Positions 35,901 through 50,900 of a DNA stretch of 64,000 nucleotides are shown here, one piece after another; positions within the stretch are counted from its first letter, which is position 1; each line of letters begins with the position of its first letter. The translations under genes were made by a program, and so were the position numbers. The notes under the pieces are model-generated. The model saw only the letters and a program-made list of their open reading frames with translations. It was not told where the DNA came from and did not search any database. This DNA is from Actinernus sp. WN-2022 (Eukaryota > Cnidaria > Anthozoa > Actiniaria > Actinernidae). Where the stretch lies: positions 94,221,740 through 94,285,739 of the forward strand of contig JAOWCC010000577.1 of the NCBI GenBank assembly GCA_030867875.1, in the 5' to 3' direction.

Positions 35901-38900
35901 GCCTTCGTATCCTGTATGTTTTGATCTGAAAACGTGGGTTCTATGGCAGGAATCGGAACTGTAATGGCGGCTGTAGCCAAAAGTTAGCACTTTTCGGAGC
36001 AGTTTTGTCCGAACCATACTACGATGAACAGCCTTCAAAAATGGCGATATCAAGGCCTGATCATCGGCGAAGGCAAATTAGAAGACCGGGATTAGGCCTT
36101 CGTTGTTGATTAGCGAGTACTACATAGAAGTTTGGGATGTAATCCTCGGCATTTTACAAGGAATGTATGGCAGCCTGTGGTGTTGGCTAAAAAGACGCAT
36201 TTGTTTTGACCGAAAGAAACGTGACTGGATTCATCAAATTATTAAACTAATGCGTTTCTATGAGCCCTGAGTTTGAAACGAGAAGACCGGCATAGTGAAA
36301 GTTTTCCTAGAGGTAAGGATTTGAAACATTTAATGTTTGGTCCCATACATAGAGCATATTACACGGTGGTGCGAAGATACGAAGTTTATCCTCGAGTGTC
36401 GTAAAATTTCATGAGTGAGCGCAGCGAACGAGTGATATGTTTTTGACTCGAGAGGATAAACTTCATATTTTCAAACCACCGTGTAATTTTCTTTTTATTA
36501 TATGGACAATTAAATTGCTCTAAGAACTCTTATCTGTTCATTTTACTCACTGTCGGTACAATTAAACTTCTTCGTGATCTTTCTAAGCTGTTCTGGAGAG
36601 TTTCATCGGGGTTTTTTGTCTCTTCGTTGCAGTCGAGAAAATCTTTAGAGAATTTTAGATCGTATTTGGCTTTTTCTGCTTGGAATATTCATTGTCATGC
36701 AGCTCATTTGAGCTGTTTACATCTTCCTCTGTGATTTTCACAAACATACCGCCATCTTTGTAGCTCAAAAGGCAACAAACGTGACGTCATCGATATTTTC
36801 ACTGGTGAGGATATGGAACATACGCTAGTCAGTACAATACAATACAATATTCTTTATTTACAGAGGGAAGACCCATTAACCTTACATAGTTATCTAACAT
36901 GCGGCCCTCTATGTTACAAATAAAACGTAATAAAAAGGAAAGAAAATATGGGAAAAAATTAACATACGAGCTACAACATTACAAGATATAATAACTAATT
37001 GGAATCAATATAAAGATAATTAATATGAAAAAAGAGGCCCTGAGTGGCCTTAACTCGGGCCATCTATAGCATGTATTGCATGGAGTTCTAGCATAATTTT
37101 ATGTCAACATGGTTTGTGCTAGAGTAGCCAGATAATTGGTTCTCTACTGATGCTCTTGTGTCAAATGTCAACGTGCAAATGCCCCACGTATGCCGGGGGG
37201 GGGGGGGGGGGGGGGGGGGTTAGGTTAGGGTTATGGTATGCCGGGGGTTTGGAAACGATAGAGCCATAATACACACACAACACACATACATGCTGTGCAT
37301 GTACATTTCAGCCACAATTTCCTTCAATTCTGTAGTTTAATGTTACTTTCTTTTCAACATTATTGTTCCTTGAGGGTCGTTACTGAATTATAAAAAAACT
37401 TGGTATGGGTGTTGTTGATTGAAGTGCAATGGTTATTGGAGTAGTCTGCACGATATCAAGACACTCAAATTTGATGCATTGTAATTATATCAGGTGCAGT
37501 ACGACTACGAGAAATCAAGCAATTTAGAACAACAAATTCCACATAATGTTGCTATTCATTGTGAATAGTTAGGTAATGTTGTTCTACATGTGAAATAAAG
37601 TCATCTATTTGTAAGTCTCAATAACAAACCAGTGGAGACGGCTGAAATTCAGGCTAAATTCTCAATACAATATTTTCGATTGGGGTCGTAAACTACAGAC
37701 CACCATTTTCTAGTATTAGTGAGCTGCCACTGTGCTAGTGCTCGTATTCTACATCTAGAAGGAGACTGAAACTTATAATGGCAGGCCACAAAGAAACATG
37801 CAATGTCCACTCTTTTTATATCATTGGGGTCGCAGCAAGATTAATTTTCACTCCCAAATAATTCGTAAAAGTACTCGTACTCCTGATCATGACCGAGTGA
37901 AAGTGACGCCTGCTGACGCCAAGAACTGAGGAACAACAACAACAATTACATTTATCTTTTCTCATAAGATGATGGAAATGTTTACGAGTAATAAGGCATA
38001 ATAAGAAATACAATGATGAGAAGGTAGGTCCTTAAGGTAACCTTAGGGTTATCTTAAGCCAGGACCACCTCAGATGGAAAACACTGAAACAAGATCTAGC
38101 TTGCATGGATATATAATGGTACCAAGAAAGGGGAAGGGAAATAAAGAGTGCCACTTACATGTAAGTATACTCTCTCAGTTCTGGACCAAATTTAGTTTAT
38201 TTTATAAACTTGCAATAATGATAAATACACTACTCTATCCATAATATCATTAATAATGAAGTATGTCAGTTCTAAAAACACACATTAAATACACTGTAGA
38301 ATGCCTGAACCCAGATATAATAATCAAATATGAAGAGGTACAGGCCAGATGTAAATAGACCCGGGAAATAGAACAAAATAAAAAGTTAATAATTGTGTTA
38401 GGTGGTAACTGTCCCTTGGTCTTGTGTTTAGGAAAGATTGGTTTTTACCAGTGTCAATAACACGCCACAGATAAATATGCGATTTCCACATCAGTCATTT
38501 ATCATTCATTTGAAAAAATCTACTTACTCAGTTTATACTCCCTTAGGGCCGAATCGCACTAAAGAATAAGATTTGAAATGTCGCGCCAAAAATATTTTGC
38601 CCAAACAACCCTGACAACTTTGACAATCGAAATGCACCATTGCACTAGGATTTCTTGTTTTCTGAAAATGTTTACCTTTTCTTTCTCAACTGAGAACAGC
38701 ATAAGGTCACGGTTCACCGCATAATCTAATTATAATATGACAAATATGACAGTTTAATTTCAAAAACAATAGCCTGTGTTTATTCTATAAAATGTTGTCC
38801 TGCATTGTTTCACTTCTCCTGTCTCAAAGTCCTGCCTCAAAGCAGGACACGTGAAACATTCGGAAACTTTGAAGTTTTGTTGTCCTTTGGAATTTTTCTA

Positions 38901-41900
38901 AAATCTCAGAAAAGGCAATCGCACTGTGACAAGTGTAGCGATGACAGCTTTTTATGTAAAATTGACAGAACTTGTCCCAGTGCGATTCGGCCCTAACTGC
39001 ATGCTAGATTTTCGAACATTTAAATACATGTGCATATAATGTTTTAAAAGGCCCCTGTCAGTCAGAGAACTGAGAAATCGGGTCATTTCTACTATACTTT
39101 CGAGAGGTTAATAACAATTAATAACAACACAACGACAGTCAATTGATATAAAGGTTATCATGTTCAGATTAGCGGCTACTTACCTTTACAAGCTGTTGTC
39201 TTTATAGTCAGTGTTGATCGCAGAGCAGACTGTCACGAGTTATCTTAAAGCATGTCGCATAATATGTGATAAATTCCCGTCCAAAGCCCGTGAAACACCT
39301 CTCAGCTTTAGAAAAGACAAAAATCTTGGTATTGCACTTGAATGAACCTTTGGTTTAGACAACAAAAACGCTGATATTAAAGGTTTTGCTAAGTCAAAAC
39401 TCCCACTCTCCGTCATCTTGAAAAACCTGGAAATGTTGTTCACTGTTCACCTGACCAGCACAGTGCAATCTGATTGGTGGCGAATAGAACTTGAAAGAAG
39501 GCGCAATCTGATTGGTTGACGGCCAAATCTCGACACCAAAACAAAAACACTTGCAAAACTCGACTGGGCCTTCCCACAGGCAGCCCGAGTAATAAAATCG
39601 AAAACAAATATACTTACTAGAAGACTATGCGCAATGGAAGGGGCTATGCACTGGACGCGGCGCCAGAAATGCAGCAGCAGTGAAGCAAGGAGCGACAGTT
39701 ATAGCAGAGGAGCTCCTCTAGATGGTTAACAGAGGAGATGTGCGGAAGAAAAACGTTACGAAGCTTATGCTTAATAGTACCCGGATGTAGTTTCGTATGA
39801 GTTCTATGAGTGGTTTATTTCTCAGTAAAACACTGTCGTCCATATAGTCAATTTCGTTGTAAGACAGTGTGGGCCATTTTTAAATACCCTGCAAAAGCTA
39901 AGCATAATGAGCTATCCGCCATTTTGTCTGTGATTTCTGGTAATGCGGTTTAAAACTATCTACAGAACTAATTAATCTCAGTTCCCTAAGCAGTGAGTTC
40001 CAGACCTTAGGAGCAGTAGCAACAAACGGATTGCCCTGTCACCGAAAGTTTGTCGTGTTTTACAGTAATTCATTGCATTTTGGAACACCTCAAATTATAG
40101 CTAGATATCTTCAGAGACATTTTAAAATCTACTAAGGTAGGAAGCTACTAAGGTAGAAACTAAAGGCCCAAATCATACTACACTGGAATTTTGGCACGGC
40201 TCGGATAAAGTTGGTACGCGTACCCAAAAAAAACAAGTTCGGCTCGGATAAATTTTGCAGTGTAAATGGTTTTGCCGCGCCTAATTTTACCCGTGCCGAA
40301 CCAAGTATTTTACCCGTGCCTGCATGACCTAAATAGGTTGTCCGAGCACGGCTATACCCAAAATATTGGTTCGGCTCGGGTAAAATTCGTAGTCGGTAAA
40401 CGATCATCCGGGCCAAAAGCACTTGTAGTCTATGGCCTTCGTTCGTATTGGCAAGCGATCATAGGCCGAAGTTTACACTTCAAGATGATGGACAAACGGA
40501 GTCACATCATAGCCAAGAAAATCCGCGCCCATGTTTTGAAAAGAAAGCGACGTTCGAGAACTTATCATAATAATGAAAGAAGAAACCATGACATGAAGCC
40601 TTGAAAACGCGTAGCCGCAAACCTCATGAACAGTCAAGAGTCCCGTTTTCTTTTTTCCATGGTTTTGTTAACGCATTTTTCATACCTTAAGTTTATCAAA
40701 TATACAGACTACGTTGAAGCTGTTGGCAACATGAAGCTTCCAATTAACCGCCATCTTGGATGGACGAACAGCGCATGCGTTCTTAAGTAAATATTTGGCG
40801 CCCGTACCAAATGGTTATTTGGCACGGCAAAAAAACGATAGTGTAAACGAGGTAGCGAACAATTTTTATCCGAACCGTGCAGTGCTGTGTAAATGGGCCT
40901 TAAATAGGAATAAAATGTGATGAATGTTAAGCGGTAGAGTAGTTTGACACTAAACTAAAGTATATGGTACAGTGCTTCTTGGACACAATTAAGGTATAGA
41001 GAGATCGTCCACCATTGGCTAATACATAACTCGTTTAACATCAATTGATCGACCGTTGTCATCCCATGCTTTATCGTGTTTGTACAACATATTTCACTTG
41101 AACAAACGTTGGACGAAGTTTGCTTTCATTCGTCAAACATTTAAACCAACAATTCTGTTCGACCAACAAATTAATATTGTATTTTTTAGCCAGTCTTCCA
41201 AAGAAGTTTCGAGAAGTGGGACGCGCTTACACTGTTAGCCAATCAGGAATCGACATTTTAGTTTCGTACTTAGGCTCTTTCGCTTTGGTGTTAGCGCCTT
41301 ATGTACTTGGTTCAGTCGTCTGTCAATGTTTGACAGCGTTTCGCCATCAATTGCAACATTTTCATCCAACAAAGGTGAACCATGCAATCCAACTATGTTC
41401 AATAGTTTGACCAGATTCGAGACTTGTTAGTCATCATGATCATATGCACTATTAGTATAAACCAACTAGTGTACTATTACAAATCCTGCATTCTGATTGG
41501 CTACCGTACTATAGGTCTACGTTAATAGCCCATGGTAGAGAAAAACCGCACGCATTTTCAAGAAAAAAAAAAAAAAAAAAACTTCAAATGATTTGTTTCT
41601 TTCTATTATTTTCTACTGTCCGACTAGTTAGTTTATACTAAAACAATTAGACCTCTCGCCCTAATGGGCTACGAGTTAAATAGCCCATTCGCATGCGCCT
41701 CAGGGACTATTGACTCGTAGCCAGGAGTCCATTACCAGGAGCGTCCATCTTCCATCTCCCATACTAGGTCTGTGAGTCAACGTATGACCGGATTGAGCAA
41801 TATTTAGAACAGATCTCACGGGAGTTCACGTACCCACACTTTGGGAATCCAATCAAACCATAGTCACGACAATGCAGCGTTAGTAAAATCACCTCAAATA

Positions 41901-44900
41901 ACAATAGATCATTCTTAATCTCGATAATTACGGCAAGCATATGCACGATCGCAGCAGAGTCAGAAGGCAGTTACCCGGGAAACACGTTCTAAAAATAGCT
42001 CAAACCGGTCATACGCTGACTCACGGGTATAGTATATATGGACGCTCCTGGTAATGGGCTCCTGCTCGTAGCCCATTCGGTTAAATATGACATCAATGAC
42101 GCGTCCGGTTGACCATATTCCAGAATAAGAATAGATGGAATAGTCTCTGGAAATCACTGGTTTAGGTACATTTTGCACTGTAAGCTACAAACACTTGCTG
42201 ACATATGATATTCAGGATACATTAAAGGATGCGATCATTCTGTGTATTCTTAATCCACGGAATACGATTAATCGAACGCATTCATAAATTGCTTTTCAGA
42301 TGTTTGTTGTATGATCCAATCACAAAGCATCGTTACGGTATGTCCAAGTTACCATACGGCTGCAGTATCTAGAGCCATGCCGTATTTCTTTCCCGACCAT
42401 ATGCAATTAATTCTATAGATATTGATAGTATTTATGGTACTCGCCAGGTAAATATTGACATTTAAATGCATATAGCGCATTTCGTATGAGTGGGCAAGTC
42501 ACGGCAATGACTTACTGCACGGTTATTGTAATTGATTTTGTCTTTCTGATCCAATAAAATTACAGAGTTACGGTACAGTGAGGTACAACACGGTTACGGT
42601 AAGACTACGGACATACCATAATTTTTCCCACTCACGCAATACTCACTGTTACTTTAATTCCAGTCACCATGTCCCTAAATGCTTTGGAATTGAGTCTTCG
42701 GAAGTTAGGATTCCATCGAAATTTAGAAAATAAGATTTCCGTGCGGAACACAGATTTACCTGTAGAAAAGAAAATGATAACCTTGTTTATATAATAGAAA
42801 CACGGCTAAACGTGCCCTCTGATTGGTCGATAGCCATTATCTGTTAATTACAGTACAGATGACGTCAAAAAATCACTGAAATGCGCTTTCTAATTTGTTG
42901 GGAAAGTTAAAGTGCAATTATAATGTCCCCCCAAAAAAATTGTACTTTTGTGTTTGTTTCGCACAAAAAGGTATTAATCTTGCAAATGTTGTAACATTTC
43001 TAGTATTTAATCCCTAATTTTGGTTACTTTTCATGTTCATGTGACGTCATAAGATGAACTCCCTCCCAAGAGAAAACTACTACAATAAAATCCCGTAGAT
43101 TTTCATTGATTTGAGACATCACAAGATGAATGTAGCGTTTATTCTAGTTTAATTACTGCTCCTGCCTCTCGAAAAAGACTAAGTTAGACATTCAACTGAA
43201 GTATATCAGAAATAGAATTTGGGACAAAAAGAGTCCATGTTGTTTCATGGCTCTACTTGCACTTTAACTAACTATTGTATAAAAGAAAGAAATGCCGGTC
43301 ATTTTGCCGTGCTTCTGTCCTGTTATAGATGCACAGATGACGTCACAACGTGAAGAGAACATCAGTGACGTCACTCGACTGCGTCTCGTGGTGCACTTCG
43401 TTGTTCTCATCGTCACGTTGTGACGTCATCTGTACATCTATATATGACAGGACAGAAACACGGCGAAATATTAAATAAATCTATTTTATCACAATAAAGA
43501 TTGTGAAATGCGCGCTCTGATTGGTCGATAGCCATGTGTTATTAGAGTACAGATGTGTAGATGACGTCACACTTTCAATGAACTTTCTGTGTATTCTGTT
43601 TTCGCTTATTATTGTATAAAGCAAGTGTATGTCAATTTTGCGGTCTTATAGATACACATAACAGAGAAAGGATTCCCCATGCAACACTTCAATTTAAAGT
43701 TTTTCAATATACGGCCCGTAACGTCATTAAAATTAGATTCCTTAATGAACCAAAATGGCAGACGTTAATATTTTGTCCATTTTGTTTTCCAGTTCGATCT
43801 ATAACTCAATGATAACTGGGTAGGGCTTATATAATTACATAAAAAATAGAGTTCTAAAGTGTGACGTCATCATTTTATGAATTTCACGTAGTTCTGGAAA
43901 CCGCTCAGTCCAATAGAGGATTCTTCAGTTAGGGTATGTGAACAATTTAACGTCTCGACAACCATTACAAGCAGAGATAATGGAGTTTGTAAAAGTTCAA
44001 ATTTTGCCATACGAAGTCTGTAATTTTTCACTGCGCGTTTGAAAAAAATAGGAGACTTCATATGAGGATATTTTTGTAATCAAAGGTCCACATCTCATCC
44101 ACTTTTCTCTCAAATGATAGCCAAGTCTAGATTTTCTGAAACATTGGGTAGATAAAATAATCCTAAAATTTAAATTTTACATATGATTGTGATGTCATTA
44201 CTTTGGAACTCTATTTGTCTCAGTTCTACGTTGTAACGACAGTCAGTCATTGTCTCACCTTCTACTGGCATTCTACACATGAATGGTAACCGCTCCTTAC
44301 AGTTTCTGTCGGACCAGCAGCTGATTGGTTTACGCGTTGTCCAGGCAACGCAGTTCTCTGCCGTTGAGCCACGAGCATTAACTGGCACACATACACCATG
44401 TGCAAAATACAATCCGTCTAACCAGGCGAAACTTCCTTCGCGAAGACGGTCACTTAAACCTGAAAAACCGGTTTGACACGATCAGAATATGCATCATGTG
44501 CTCATATGTTCTATGTTTTGTAGATTCATTTGCATTGGGAAACTATTAGTGGAATTAAACATATAAGCAAAAACATAAAAGCAAAAACTTCTCAGTTGTT
44601 TTTCAGTAGTGTCGTTACACAACGACATTCCATCCCAAACCATTGACCATTTACAATTTATTTCTCAGAATTCAAGAACCACTCAAGCCAGAATTCTAGT
44701 CTGGCGTGGCCGGGAATAATTAATCGAAATATAGAGGCTGGACTTGAAAATATTGATGTTGGTTCAAATAGTTTGGTATACATTCTGTTCTGAATTTTTA
44801 TCCAGAAAGAAGTTGTTAGCTTGGAAGAACTCATTTATGTTGATGCTGTATTGCCGAGCTCGAAATTTTGAGATACGCAAGTCGTTGCTAATCATGTTAT

Positions 44901-47900
44901 GTTGTCATAAGTCTTGATTAACTAACGAAAACAATCAAGAATGGAATGTCTGGCTGCAGTAACCAGAGACGACTCTAAGAATGGCTGCGAAAGAGACTAC
45001 ATAAAAAGCCCAGGAAAACAAAGTGACAAACAAACACACCGATCCACATATAGCCATTTCCTCCTCCCTTGGTCTGGAGCGTGCGCAGGAACTTCTCCTC
45101 TCGCTGGTTTCTAACTGATGTTAGGGTTGCATTCTCATTGGAGCATTGAGTGACAGCTTGATCCCATGTGACCCGCCCGTTGTGGAATTTGAAGCAGGAT
45201 GAGCCAAAACGAGTATAACCAGTTGTACATTTTGCTACAAGAATAAATATGACGAGATAAGGGGCGCGTTTCATTCGACCAAAATACCCGGTTAGAAATT
45301 TCGAAAATTTTAATGTCGAATGAAACGGATTTTTCCACTTAAGTTTAGAATACGCGGTCGGATAAAAGAGTGTTCCGTTTTCATAAACCATCTGGTAAAT
45401 AGAAATTCAGGATGGAAAATCAAATGGAACTGAAATTTTCGGTAACAAATTTCGGACATAGGCCATTTCCATTTTGACGATGTTGCACAGTAGAACAATA
45501 GACGCGATCTGCTAAGACTCTTTCTGTTCCCCCAGCCTTTTGTTATTTAAAACAGATGGGCATTATTCTAGCTGCGCACGCCACATCGTCAAAATAGCCT
45601 ATTGTGGAATACGACGACGAAGGTATACCAAAATTTCCGAAATTTCTAACAGAAAATTTCCGTCCCCTTTCATTTCCACCCAGAATTTCTCTTTTTTTCC
45701 TGGTCGAATGGAATGCGCCCTAGATTTCAGTTGACCAATTCTGGGGCGTGGTTCACCCTAAGCTTTAGTGGTTAATCATTAATAAAACGATGCATATCCA
45801 AGCGAGGGGTGGATGAGTAGTTTCCCAGAAACCGGGATTGAGCCTGCGTACTATTAGCCCAAGTGTGGTCAATGATTGATCGTAGTGCGCCTCCTAGAGG
45901 GATCCGGGGCATGCTCTCCTGGAATAGTTAAACATTCTAGGTCCTCCGAAAGGGTATTTCTTGCATTTTGCGGCGAAAGTTAATGTAAAAAGGCTACTAG
46001 TAATGAAGGACTTGTACTTCCGTGCTTATTGGCTTAAACTGAGGTGGCTACACCACTGTCTTTTCTTAACATGAGAAGTCTAGAAGAACATAAGCCATTT
46101 TAAATCCACAACCGAGGTTAAGAAGCAATCATATGTTGACATTTTCTTTATAAAACATGCAGCTATATTTCCGCGGTGAATTTGACTCCATCGTATGTGC
46201 GATCAGACTGAGAGGGAATGTGACAGCAGATTAAAATTTTAAAACTTTCTTGATTTGAAATACACAAACTTAAAACTTATAATTGTTCATCATTTGCTGT
46301 TATATTCACTCTTTTCACCCAGCTTGGCCATCTTGGATTCAAAGCGAGGCATTCCTTTGTTTTTGCTAGGTTAGCCTCATTCTGACTATCCCTCAGTGCG
46401 AGGCAAACCTAGCAAATACAAAAGATTGCCTCGCTTTGAATCCAAGATGGCTACCAGGTGGAATTAGTGAATTAGATGGACGAATTGACCTAATACCCAT
46501 GATCCCTTGCGGTGTGGTCCCGTAGGATTGAGTCAATTAACTTCACCGATAAACGTTTTTGAACTAGTTTAGTGCAAAATCACGGTAGCTAACAGTTGAA
46601 CTCAAATGTTATATAGGTATATCGTACTGTTTCCAAATGATAAAATGATACAAGGCTGATCTGTACGGTTTGGGAATGATTTTAATCATAGCAATATATA
46701 TTTCGGCTGGCACGGCCAACCTTCATCAGGGTTTACAAGTTGTGAAGATATAAAAACCGTTGCAAATTCAAATATACGAACATGAGACTAAAACATAACA
46801 CATAATATCACAAATGCTGAAATAATGCGAGGGCATGATAGAAAACTGAGAACCAAGAGAATGACTTGAATGTAAATGAGAAATATAACGGACGGTTGAA
46901 AAAGTAGTACGTTACAGTTCTTCTTTTCTATTTTTTCTTTCTCTAAATAGAAAAATAAGAACTGTAACGTACTACTTTTTCAACCGTTTCATTTACATTA
47001 AACCGTTCGTCCCCATCGATTCACTTGACTCAATATATAAAGCCCTAATTCAACCTTACTTTGACTATTGTTCCCCCTTATGGGATACCTGTGGAAAGGT
47101 TCTTAAAGACAAATTACAAAAAGTCCAATCCCGAGCTGCAAGAGTCATAACTGGTACAAATTATGACACCCGATCAGCTGAGGTACTTGATTATTTAAAA
47201 TGGAAAACTCTTCAAGTAAGGCGCATACAAACCAAGTCAATATTAATGTATAAAACTCTCAACGAACAATCCGCACCCTACTTAAGAAATTATTTTACTA
47301 AAATTAGAGATAGAAACAAAAATTATCAACTAAGAAAATCTGAGACTGATCTAGCACTTCCAAATCCGCGAACAAATGTTCTCAAGCACGGCTTTAAATA
47401 CAATGGTGCTATGTTATGGAACAGTCTATCAGATGAGGCAAAAACAGCCAGTTCGTTACGGCAATTTAAAAGTAAAATTGTCTCCTTATTTGATCCTTAT
47501 ACTGAGTTATGCTGATAGCAGTTTATTTATTTTATTTTTTATTTTATATGTATCTTCTAATCTTAAATGTACATATACTTAGTTTTAACTTCTTTTTATA
47601 CGCCCCGCGTGGAAATCAGCGTCCCACGTTGTCAGTGGCTAGCGTATCAAAATAAAGTATAAAGTAAGTAAGTATAATAAAAGTATATCAGGTGTCCGTC
47701 ATTCTATTGCAAGTGGTTCTTAGTTTTCTATCACGCCCTCTCATTACATCAGCATTTGTAATATTATATCTTATATTTTTTAGTCTCATGTTCGTATATT
47801 TGAATTTGCAACGGTTTTTATATCTTCACAACTTGTAAACCCTGATGAAGGTTGGCCCTGCCAGCCGAAATATTGCTCTAATATAATCATTCCCAAACCG

Positions 47901-50900
47901 TACAAATCAGCATCATTTTATTATTACTTATACCATTTTGCTGATTAGATCCCTCCGAGAAAATCTGGTCCTTATACTTCGTCTGTATGGTCCTTGCAAA
48001 TGTTTACTGATATATGTTTACAAATGGTCCACACACTTCTGGCGACGTCATTCTCAAGCACATTAAGACATGGCTTGAACATGAAATAGAGGCTAAAGCT
48101 ATTTCATTAAATGGAGTAGTTTATATTTGCCCGAATTCTACAAAAATAGTGGATATCACTAATCTCAGCGTTCTCAGTCGTTTGAGCAGATTTTGTTGTA
48201 AAATGTCTATCGCGTGAGCAACCACGTGATTACAAAAACTGGGAATGAGCCGGTCACAGTGGATTTTTAAAGTAACGATTTCTTGCTTATCTGATTACAC
48301 TTTTGGTTGTTTCTAAATCTCCCTTTGAAATGGTTGATATTTTCCCATTAGAGGTGAGAAAATCAAGGGAAAGTGGTTTTCTCTATTTTCGCCTTAACAA
48401 TCTATCAGGGTCAACCATTTCAAGCGGAGATTAGACACAACCAGAAGTGTAAGCAAGAAATCGTTACTTTAAAAATGTGACCCGCTCATTTTGAGATGAA
48501 ATTTTCAGTTTTTGTAATCACGTGGTTGGTCACATGATAAACATTTTAAAACAAACTCTGCTCAAACGACTGAGAACGCTGAGATTAGTGATATCCACTA
48601 TTTTTGTAGATTGTTGGCTAATATAAGCCACTTTATTCAATAAAATAGCTTTATCCTCGATTTCATGTTCAAACCATGCCTTACAGCGTATCCTCGCTCT
48701 ACAATTACCAATAATCAATAAATGGCAAACACGCTTGAAATACCGATTATTGGTAATTCTACGACAAATCCTAACCCGAACCATGAACCGAACCCTAACC
48801 ATCGGACGAGTGCGCGGGTAAACGACCGGTTCTCACTCACCTAGAGCTAGGGTTCACAGGTAAACAAGAAGAGAAGGTAAACGAGAGAAAGAAATATTTT
48901 GAGCGCTCCTACTCGGGCTCGAACTCGTAATCATTTGCGTGTTGTGCTTGGTAGTGCAGGCGTCGCGCCCACTACACTAAGCGCGTCTACCGCCGTTTTG
49001 ATTTGGACAATTGTTTATCTTTATCCTTGACTGGTTTTAAGAATGTCATTGTTTAATTTGCGTTCAAGAATTAGCGATTATTGATAATTGAAGAGCAAAA
49101 GCCAATTACTGAATATTGGTAATTGTAGAGCGAGGATATGTTGTGCCTTAACATGCTTGACTTGTGTAAAGGTTATTGTAACTAAGATTAAGTTTGATGA
49201 GTTCATACCTTTTGGGCTCGCTTGTGTCACAACTGTAAAAAGAAACAAAATGAAATAAACAATTAAAAAGTGTATTAGCTCACACAAGTGTCTCGTCAAG
49301 CTAAATTGTGAAGAAATGAAGCGCTAAAGAAAGTAGTGCCCGATTTAACCAATGTTATGTAAGCTGTAGACTTTTAAACTAACTTAGTACAAAGCCTACT
49401 TACATTAATTTATGTCAATGTATACCATATTCGTATATCTTCGATGAGCACACGGCTCAACACACATATGAGTTATGGTATTCTTAAAGGTACTGATTAA
49501 GATAAAGAAGATTTCAACTTAGGGAAGGTACGTTTTTTATTAGGGGGGTGGGCTGGAGGATCTGTACTAAATATCTTAACATTTTCCCCTCCCCTTCCCT
49601 GTACAAACGATTTTGATGACCCTCACTTAAAGCTACAAGAAAATGTATAACCGTCCCTTTATAATCTGACGAAAAAAAACAATTTTTGGAGGATTTTTCA
49701 TGATAACCTTACCAGTCGGATTAAAAGAAGGAACATACGTAAAAATGGCCATTGATCAGCATATCCCATGCAGTTGGGATGTATCCTCAAATTTGGCAGT
49801 TCATGTGGGTAGTGCGTGCAAAATGCCGTGTGACGTTTTGGATTTATCAGTGACTTCGGAATTACTACTGATATCTAGCCCATGCAGTAGTATATGTACG
49901 GATATAGAACAGCAACACTAAATGAGTGTCAACATTCTTCTCATCCGCGCGCTTTACCACAAATCTTGAATGAGCAAATGTAAACAAACAAACAAACAAA
50001 ACAGTTTATATTGATAGCAGAACTGCAACACAATCAAATAATGGGAATGAAAAAAACCTTTGACCCTCCCTATGCTTGGCCCTCCACAAATGTTCAAAAA
50101 ATTCATGATCCTCCCCTCTCAAGCCCCAGTGAACCTGTGACGTCATCTGCTGCATACTCATGATCTTAAACAATGAGTCCTACAAAGCTGTTCTTTGTAT
50201 ATCCTAGACATCGATAATAAGAGTCTACACGGAAATTTCACGTCGATAGGGTGTATTGTTCCGTAGTAAATATATTTTGAATTTTATGACAGAACGACCC
50301 AGCGTGTTTTCCGGAAGGCATAAAAATCCATGCAATTGTGTCGATTTCAATTTTTTTAATTCGATAATTATTAAGAATCGCATAGCCAAAGCTGAATCGC
50401 ACGGTGCATTTGCAAAATCAGACGCTGATTGGCTGAGACGGAGTGGTGATTCAGAGTGGAATCACCACTGTAGCTACGCGCGCTATTTATAACTTAGCAA
50501 AATATCAACAAAAGTACTAAATCTTCAAGTAATTCATCGGACTATGCGATTCAAGGAAAATCACATGCCTGACTCGGTAATTCCACGTTAAATTGCACTC
50601 GAAAAACCGATATCGCCCTCGTCGAAGCGACTCTGGCGATATCGGTTTTCTCGTGCAATTTAACGTGGAATTACCTCGTCAGGCATGTGATTTTCCTATA
50701 AAGTCGCATTCAAGGAGTTTTGATATTAAAACCCAATGATTATGATGGGAATGTAAGCTTTATTTGTATTGTCATTTTATGGTCCCAGACAGGGACACCA
50801 ACTGAAGATGGCGGCCGCATACAAAGTACTGTAAAATTGTCGTACACTCATTGGCCTACAGCTCCGTTAGGAAATAATGTATTGTTCCAAAATTTGGGTT

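Noticed and set aside
35640..36053. 137-codon minus ORF
   Set aside because: No recognised domain, no leader, and part of it is a repeated sequence found inverted at 39.9 kb.
38524..38554. Apparent 31-nt exon with GTAAGT donor
   Set aside because: It falls largely in the left terminus of the TA-flanked MITE 38543-38996, and its phase fits no neighbour.
45234..45274. ATG with a leader-like run as start of the lectin gene
   Set aside because: The ATG lies in a MITE terminal repeat, and a good acceptor in agreeing phase follows at 45235.
49233..49299. Signal-peptide-like run (FLIVYFILFLF)
   Set aside because: There is no ATG before the upstream in-frame stop. The hydrophobic residues are the translated pyrimidine tract of the micro-exon acceptor.
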